Of a DNA stretch of 33,628 bases, positions 28,970-33,628 are shown piece after piece. The stretch lies in the NCBI GenBank assembly GCA_937863185.1, contig CALMEG010000036.1, positions 1-33,628 of the forward strand. Reading direction: 5' to 3'. A program made the translations under genes and the position numbers. Origin of the DNA: an uncultured Paracoccaceae bacterium. GTDB lineage: Bacteria; Pseudomonadota; Alphaproteobacteria; Rhodobacterales; Rhodobacteraceae. The stretch's first letter is position 1; each line of letters begins with the position of its first letter. Below the pieces are notes generated by a model. The model was not told where the DNA came from. It did no database searches and worked only from the letters and a program-made list of their open reading frames with translations.

Positions 28970-30610
28970 CTACCTGCGTGAGAAGACGTCGATGCCGAAC
29001 ACCTTGGTTGCAACGATGATCGGGATCAGGATGACGGCGACCAGCACGAGGCCATAGGCCGAGGCATAGGCCATCAGACCGGAATCGATCAGGCGGAAGA
29101 TCTGGATCGGCAGGGTCTCGCGCCCGCCCGAATAGACAAGGATCGAGGCCGAAAGCTCTGCCACCGTCGTCGTCCATGTCAGGATCGCGGCCGAGGCGAC
29201 GGCCGGCAGCATCACCGGCAGCACCACCTTGAAGAAGCTTTGCACCGGCGGCACGCCAAGGCTGATCGAGGCCTCTTCAAGCGAGTTGGGGATGTTGTGC
29301 AGCACCGCCTGCCCGTTGCGCATGCCGAAGGGCATCCGGCGCACGACATAGGCCAGAACGATGATCGAGGCGGTGCCCGACAGCGACAGCCAGCCGCTGT
29401 TGAACGTGGCCAGCAGCCCCACCCCCAGCACGGTGCCCGACAGCGCCAGCGGAACCGCCGAGACATAGTCGATCCAGGGCGTGAGGATGTTTGGTTTCTT
29501 TACCACCAGATAGCTGACAAGCGCGCTGAACACGATCGAGATGAAGGTCGCCACCCCGGCATAGACGAGCGAGTTCACAAGCGGCCCCGGCGCGGTGACG
29601 AAGACGCGGATGAGGTTGTCGAAGGTCCATTCGCCCCATTGCATGACCGGCCCGCGCGACCGGGTAAAGGCGCCGATCGCAATCGTCACCAGCGGCAAAA
29701 GCGAGATCACCACCACCGCGCCCGAGGGGCGGCCAACCGCCAGCCCGCCCAGCCCGCGCAGCGCCGCCGGGCGCGCGCCCCGGCCCTGCACGATCTCGAA
29801 GCGGCCGCGGCGCACGATCCAGCGGTTGAAGAACAGGACCGACATCACGATCAGCACCGACACGCTGGCAAGCGTGCTTTGCATGGTGATGTCCGAGGCC
29901 CCCTCGGCCACGGCGGCCTGATAGGTGGCCACCGACAGAAGCGGCAGCCGGTGGCTGAGGATCATCGAAATGGCGAAGTTGCCCACCGCCATGGTGAAGA
30001 CCAGCAGCGCCGAGGCGAGGATCGTGGGCAGGATCACCGGCAGCATCACCCGCAGGCGCGACAGCACGGGCGCGGTGCCAAGGCTTTGCGCGGCCTCTTC
30101 CAGTTGCGCGTCGAACTTGCTGATCGCTGCGACGGTGCCGATATAGACATAGGTGTAGTAGATGAAGCTCATCGAGGTGATGAGGCCGAACCAGCCGTAG
30201 AAAGAAGGCAGGCGGATGCCGAATTCACGCAGGAATTTGGTGATAAGGCCGTTATTGCCCAGCATCATCAGCCATGTCTGCGCCGCGATCACTTCGGGGA
30301 TGACCAGCGTGATGAGCGGCAAAAGCGCGATCAGCGCCTTGCCGGGGAAGGTGTAGCGCGCCGTGACATAGGCCAGCGGCACGCCGATCAGCGTGCAGAT
30401 CACCGTCACCGCGCTTGCCAGGATCAGGGTGTTGGCGATGGCCTGACGGTATTTCGGGGTCTCGATGACGCGCATCCAGCCCGAAGGACCGTCGCCCAGA
30501 AAGCTCGCCGTCAGGATGTTGAGCAGCGGGTAAAGGACGAAAAGGCTCAGCAGCATCAGCGCCAGAAGCGACAGCCAGAACCACGGGGTGCGGAACTGTG
30601 CGGCGGTCAT
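28970..30610 (-). CDS. ABC transporter permease, fused double-domain (FbpB/AfuB type)
   Basis: 546 residues with about twelve hydrophobic segments in two homologous halves. The first half begins MTAAQFRTPWFWLSLLALMLLSLFVLYPLLNI and has the EAA-like loop EEAAQSLGTAPVLSRLRVMLPVILPTI. The second half has its own loop, EEASISLGVPPVQSFFKVVLPVMLPAV. This tandem fusion is normal for ferric- and sugar-phosphate-type importers, where one polypeptide forms the whole channel. It overlaps the ATPase gene by 4 nt. Confidence 0.94.
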   Translation of the reverse strand: MTAAQFRTPWFWLSLLALMLLSLFVLYPLLNILTASFLGDGPSGWMRVIETPKYRQAIANTLILASAVTVICTLIGVPLAYVTARYTFPGKALIALLPLITLVIPEVIAAQTWLMMLGNNGLITKFLREFGIRLPSFYGWFGLITSMSFIYYTYVYIGTVAAISKFDAQLEEAAQSLGTAPVLSRLRVMLPVILPTILASALLVFTMAVGNFAISMILSHRLPLLSVATYQAAVAEGASDITMQSTLASVSVLIVMSVLFFNRWIVRRGRFEIVQGRGARPAALRGLGGLAVGRPSGAVVVISLLPLVTIAIGAFTRSRGPVMQWGEWTFDNLIRVFVTAPGPLVNSLVYAGVATFISIVFSALVSYLVVKKPNILTPWIDYVSAVPLALSGTVLGVGLLATFNSGWLSLSGTASIIVLAYVVRRMPFGMRNGQAVLHNIPNSLEEASISLGVPPVQSFFKVVLPVMLPAVASAAILTWTTTVAELSASILVYSGGRETLPIQIFRLIDSGLMAYASAYGLVLVAVILIPIIVATKVFGIDVFSRR

Positions 30611-31668
30611 TTTGCGATCACCCGTGCAAGGGCCGGGTCGATGCCAAGGCTGACCCGGTCGCCGGGGGCGTATCTGTCATGCCCGGTCTCGTGCGACTCG
30701 GCCGTGACCTCGATAGCGCCGCCCAGATCCAGCCGGTAGCTTGTCTTGGCGCCCAGATATTGCCGACCGCGCACGGTGGCGGGCACGGATTGCACCCCCT
30801 CTTGTGCGGCGGGGGTGATCTTCAGGTCTTCGGGGCGCAGGATCAGAAGGCCCTTTTCGGCCGGCGCGACCAGCGCGTCGCTTGCCAGAATGCGGGCGGG
30901 GCCGATATCGGCCTCGATCAGCCCCTGTGCGTGGGGGCGCAGATCCGCGCTCAGCCGGTTGGCCGAGCCCACGAAATCCGCGACATAGCCGGTCAGCGGG
31001 CGGGCATAGATCTCTTGCGGGGTGCCAAGCTGTTCCACCGCGCCGCGGTTCATCACGCCGACCAGATCCGACATCGACAATGCCTCTTCCTGGTCATGGG
31101 TGACGAAGACGGTGGTGATGTTCGCCTCGCGCTGCAATTCGGTGATGGTTTCGCGGATCTGGATGCGCAGCTTCGCGTCAAGGTTCGACAGCGGCTCGTC
31201 CATCAGCAGGACCTGCGGCTTGATTACCAGCGCGCGCGCAAGGGCGACCCGCTGGCGCTGCCCGCCCGAAAGCGCGGCGGGATGGCGATCGCCAAGCGCG
31301 CCAAGGCCCACGCGCTCCAAAGCCTCGTCGATCTTCAGCCGCGCCGCGGTGCCCTTTTCGCCGCGCGCCCGCAACCCATAGCCCACGTTCTGCACCACCG
31401 TCTTGTCGGGAAACAGCGCGTAATCCTGAAACACCATGCCGATCGCGCGCCTGTGGGGCGGCAGCCGCGTCACATCAAGCCCGCCGAAGCGGATCGTGCC
31501 GCCGCAGGTCGGGACAAATCCCGCAATGGTGCGCAAAAGCGTGGTCTTGCCGCAGCCCGAGGGGCCGAGAAGCGTGAAGAAGCATCCCTCGGGGATGTTC
31601 AGCGTCAGGCCCGAGATCACTTTCTCGGTGCCGTAAGCGACGCTCAGATCGGATATGTCAATGCCCAT
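30607..31668 (-). CDS. ABC transporter ATP-binding protein, FbpC/AfuC/PotA-like
   Basis: 353 residues. Walker A GPSGCGKT is near residues 35-42, Q-loop VFQDYALFP near 80, signature LSGGQRQRVALARAL near 133, Walker B VLLMDEPLSNLD near 155 and switch His in FVTHDQEEAL. A C-terminal TOBE-type domain follows (LILRPEDLKI, then GRQYLGAKTSYRLDL), as in CUT1 and ferric-type ATPases. It drives the fused permease, whose gene it overlaps by 4 nt. The phosphatase gene is 47 bp upstream in the same operon. Confidence 0.94.
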   Translation of the reverse strand: MGIDISDLSVAYGTEKVISGLTLNIPEGCFFTLLGPSGCGKTTLLRTIAGFVPTCGGTIRFGGLDVTRLPPHRRAIGMVFQDYALFPDKTVVQNVGYGLRARGEKGTAARLKIDEALERVGLGALGDRHPAALSGGQRQRVALARALVIKPQVLLMDEPLSNLDAKLRIQIRETITELQREANITTVFVTHDQEEALSMSDLVGVMNRGAVEQLGTPQEIYARPLTGYVADFVGSANRLSADLRPHAQGLIEADIGPARILASDALVAPAEKGLLILRPEDLKITPAAQEGVQSVPATVRGRQYLGAKTSYRLDLGGAIEVTAESHETGHDRYAPGDRVSLGIDPALARVIAK

Positions 31669-31715
31669 TGGCGTTCCCTGTTTCGCGTTTCTTCGTTCTT
31701 GATGATGCGCGGGCC

Positions 31716-32540
31716 TCAGCCCGCGCGCAGTTCTGGCGGAGTGTCCGAAATCCCAAGTTTTTCAATGATCCCAAGCGCCTGCCGGTGCACACCCGGATCG
31801 CCCGCGCCAAGGATGCGCCCGCCGCTGGCAAGGGTCAGGGGCGCGCCGGCCCAATCGGTGATGACCCCGCCCGCGCCTTCCACGATGGGGCGGAAGGCCG
31901 CGAAATCGAAGATCTTCTGCCCGGCATCCATCGCAAGATCGGTGCGCCCCTCGGCCAGGCGGCCATAGTTGATGCAGGCGCCACCATAGACCCGCGTCGC
32001 GGTTGCGCGGCGCAGCGCCTCAAGCGCGGGAAGCTCGGCGGCGGACATGTAGTCCTGATTGCTGTTGGTCATCAGCGCACGCGAGATGTCGGCGCAGGAG
32101 CGCACCTGAACGGGCCGGCCGTTCAGCGTGGTCTGGCGCCCCTCGACGCCCAGCCAACGCGCGTCGTTGGCGGCGGAATCGATGATGCCAAGCCGCGGCA
32201 CCCCGTCGATCGCAAGGGCGATCAGCGTGCCATAGACCGGAATCCCCGCGATGAACGGGGCGGTGCCGTCGATCGGGTCGATGACCCAGACGGCAGGGGC
32301 CGTGGGCGCGTGCGATCCCTCTTCCTCGCCGATGATCCCGTGATCGGGATAGTGCGCGGCGATGCGGGCGCGTAATTCGTGTTCGATCATCAGGTCGGCC
32401 TGCGTCACGAGGCTTCGGTCGGGCTTGACCGAAATGCCAAGCGCATCATGCGTCTGGCCGTGCAGCAGCGATCTTGCCGTGTCGGCAAGCGACAGCGCGA
32501 AAGCGATGTGGTGATCCTCGACCGCCGAAATCCGGGTCAT
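31716..32540 (-). CDS. Inositol monophosphatase-family phosphatase (HisN-like)
   Basis: Adjacent ATGs lie at 32543 and 32540; AAGGAG is 2 nt from the first and 5 nt from the second, so I use 32540 (274 residues). The metal site is intact: Glu72-Glu73 in IIGEEEG, DPIDGT with Asp88 and Asp91, and Asp212 in KIFDFAAFRPIVEGAGG. That last motif resembles the histidinol-phosphatase HisN branch more than true IMPases. The enzyme removes phosphate from small phospho-alcohols in the cytoplasm, using Mg. Being first in the ABC operon, it probably dephosphorylates the imported compound rather than serving histidine synthesis. Confidence 0.9.
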   Translation of the reverse strand: MTRISAVEDHHIAFALSLADTARSLLHGQTHDALGISVKPDRSLVTQADLMIEHELRARIAAHYPDHGIIGEEEGSHAPTAPAVWVIDPIDGTAPFIAGIPVYGTLIALAIDGVPRLGIIDSAANDARWLGVEGRQTTLNGRPVQVRSCADISRALMTNSNQDYMSAAELPALEALRRATATRVYGGACINYGRLAEGRTDLAMDAGQKIFDFAAFRPIVEGAGGVITDWAGAPLTLASGGRILGAGDPGVHRQALGIIEKLGISDTPPELRAG

Positions 32541-32668
32541 CATTGCTCCTTGCAGGCAGGCATTGCCTCACAGTCCGCACGCGGGGCGCGGAAGGGCCAA
32601 GGCTGGCGCATGCCGTTGATCTGGTTTCCCTGCGGGGCCGAACCCCGATTCATCTGTTCTTTGGGAAA

Positions 32669-32742
32669 TGTGGCAATTTGTGCTATATGTGTCAATATGT
32701 GTTTTTTGTGGTTTTATTTGTCAACTGTGGCAGGATTTGTCA
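32669..32742. promoter_or_regulatory. Cluster of five TGTG(G/T)CA / TTTGTCA direct repeats (candidate DeoR operators)
   Basis: An AT-rich island in the 241-bp gap between the phosphatase (minus) and DeoR (plus) genes contains TGTGGCA at 32669 and 32726, TGTGTCA at 32688, and TTTGTCA at 32717 and 32736. All are on the same strand, about 9-29 bp apart. DeoR-family proteins commonly bind tandem direct repeats. The divergent promoters for the ABC operon and the regulator should lie here. Confidence 0.6.
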
Positions 32743-32781
32743 TAGCAAGGCCCATCCACGCACCGGCAGTTGGGGGAACGC

Positions 32782-33555
32782 ATGTGGCAGGAGGAACGGC
32801 ACCGCAAGATCAAGGACCAGCTCGCGGCCCATGGCCGGGTTTCCGTCGATCGTATCGTCGAGGATTTCGGTGTCTCGCGTGAGACGGTGCGCCGCGACCT
32901 GATGGAGATGGAACTGGCTGGTGAGCTGCGCCGCGTGCGGGGCGGGGCGGTTCCCGTCACGCGGGGGGACACGACCTTCGGCATCCCCGTCACCCTGCGG
33001 CTTCAGGAAAAGCGCGCCATCGCGGCACGGGCGCTTGGGCTGCTGCAAAACGGCATGACGATCTTCATGGATGCGGGCTCGACCAGCACCACCATGGCCG
33101 AAGCCCTGGCGGGGCCCAACGGTTTGACCGATATGACGTTTCTGACCAACTCGGTCGATGTCGCCCGGCTGCTGACCGATCCCGCGCGGCGGTTTCGCGT
33201 GGTGATGCTGGCCGGAGAGTTCAAGCACGATCCGCAAGAGACGTTCGGATCGGCCACGATCAACGACATCCACCGCTACCTCGCTGATGTGGCGCTGCTG
33301 GCCCCCTGGGGGGTGGATGCCGAGATGGGTGCGATGAACTATTTCCTGCACGGCGCCGAGATCGCGCGGGCGATGATCCGCAATTCGGAGAAGGTGGTGA
33401 TCCTGGCCGATCACTCGAAGGTCGGCGCGCCGGCCCGGTCGGTCTTTTGCCCGGTGGCCGAGATGGATCACCTGATCGTGGACGCCAAGGCCCGCAGCCG
33501 CCCCGGCTTCGACGCGCTGCAAGCCGCCGTTCCGGGGCTGATCGTGTGCGACTGA
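32782..33555 (+). CDS. DeoR/GlpR-family transcriptional regulator
   Basis: I prefer ATG 32782, with GGGGGAA 4-5 nt upstream, over TTG 32770; the product is then 257 residues. The helix-turn-helix is WQEERHRKIKDQLAAHGRVSVDRIVEDFGVSRETVRRDLMEME, the classic DeoR start, followed by the GELRRVRGGAV wing. The C-terminal sensor domain carries DAGSTSTTMAEAL and ADHSKVG, the loops that bind phosphorylated sugars in this family. It diverges from the phosphatase-ABC operon and probably represses it until a sugar phosphate appears. Confidence 0.94.
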   Translation: MWQEERHRKIKDQLAAHGRVSVDRIVEDFGVSRETVRRDLMEMELAGELRRVRGGAVPVTRGDTTFGIPVTLRLQEKRAIAARALGLLQNGMTIFMDAGSTSTTMAEALAGPNGLTDMTFLTNSVDVARLLTDPARRFRVVMLAGEFKHDPQETFGSATINDIHRYLADVALLAPWGVDAEMGAMNYFLHGAEIARAMIRNSEKVVILADHSKVGAPARSVFCPVAEMDHLIVDAKARSRPGFDALQAAVPGLIVCD

Positions 33556-33557
33556 GG

Positions 33558-33628
33558 GGGGGCCTTTATCGGCTGCTCTGCCCCCTGAGAACTGGACCGC
33601 CTGAAGCTGGAGTTTTCCGCTATGTTTC
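33558..33628. mobile_element. Possible insertion-sequence end (or regulator terminator) at the window edge
   Basis: From about 33574 the text changes to TGCTCTGCCCCCTGAGAACT followed by GGACC, which resembles the terminal repeats of IS3-type elements; no transposase is in view. Alternatively GGGGGC (33558-33563) and GCCCCC (33580-33585) could pair as a terminator for the DeoR gene. The window ends too soon to decide. Confidence 0.3.

Noticed and set aside
29240..30739. 499-codon plus-strand frame opposite the fused permease
   Set aside because: The product is a run of charged and polar residues with no fold pattern; it is the complement of hydrophobic helices.
27912..31668. Calling the ABC operon an iron(III) importer
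   Set aside because: No Tyr-Tyr iron ligand pair in the SBP, and the phosphatase and DeoR neighbours fit a phosphorylated carbon compound better.
1..33628. CRISPR array, tRNA, rRNA or prophage genes
   Set aside because: I saw no regularly spaced repeats, no cloverleaf-like segments with a CCA-side pattern, and no phage or integrase proteins.

Overview
The window is a gene-dense, GC-rich stretch of a bacterial chromosome or large replicon. It has TRAP and ABC importers, several small regulators, many 4-nt ATGA/GTGA gene overlaps, and protein sequences typical of Rhodobacterales (Alphaproteobacteria; Paracoccus/Rhodobacter relatives). That placement is inference from gene content and style. 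I see no rRNA, tRNA, CRISPR array or complete transposon. It looks like an accessory catabolic and transport region.

Region A (1-4990, minus strand): a TRAP operon, dctP-dctQ-dctM, followed by an MBL-fold hydrolase and a zinc alcohol dehydrogenase cut by the window edge. A hairpin sits between dctP and dctQ. The upstream gap carries a cluster of CTAGA half-sites.

Region B (4990-15980, plus strand): the most striking part. A sigma-54 gene outside its usual housekeeping context is followed by a seven-gene operon: peptide-type ABC transporter (SBP, two permeases, two ATPases), a C45-type Ntn hydrolase, and a sigma-54 activator with no sensory domain. A second unit follows: AtuA/DUF1446 plus DUF4387. 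Each unit is preceded by a near-identical -24/-12 promoter and by the same 17-23 bp GC-rich dyad upstream. The distances to the promoter differ by 31 bp, about three helical turns. This reads as a self-contained sigma-54 regulon for uptake and breakdown of an unknown, probably acylated or peptide-like, compound.

Region C (15980-20870, plus strand): a solute-binding-protein-like gene without a signal peptide, a DctB-like histidine kinase, a FixJ/LuxR-type response regulator, a secreted GlcG/HbpS-like protein and a secreted ankyrin protein. The dyad TCCGTA-N4-TACGGA occurs twice, centred exactly 89.5 bp upstream of the kinase start and of the GlcG-like start. It is a strong candidate operator for the response regulator.

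Region D (20900-26250): an electrophile/quinone-defence island. HxlR regulator diverges from an NmrA/QorB-like reductase over a clear operator. A LysR regulator diverges from an F420-reductase-like protein, DoxX, a DODA-type extradiol dioxygenase and a glutathionyl-hydroquinone reductase.

Region E (26330-33628): a TauE/SafE exporter diverging from a FadR-type GntR regulator, then a minus-strand ABC operon (IMPase-family phosphatase, ATPase, fused double permease, SBP) diverging from a DeoR regulator. The mix suggests uptake of a phosphorylated sugar or polyol rather than iron. The last about 50 bases may be the end of an insertion sequence.
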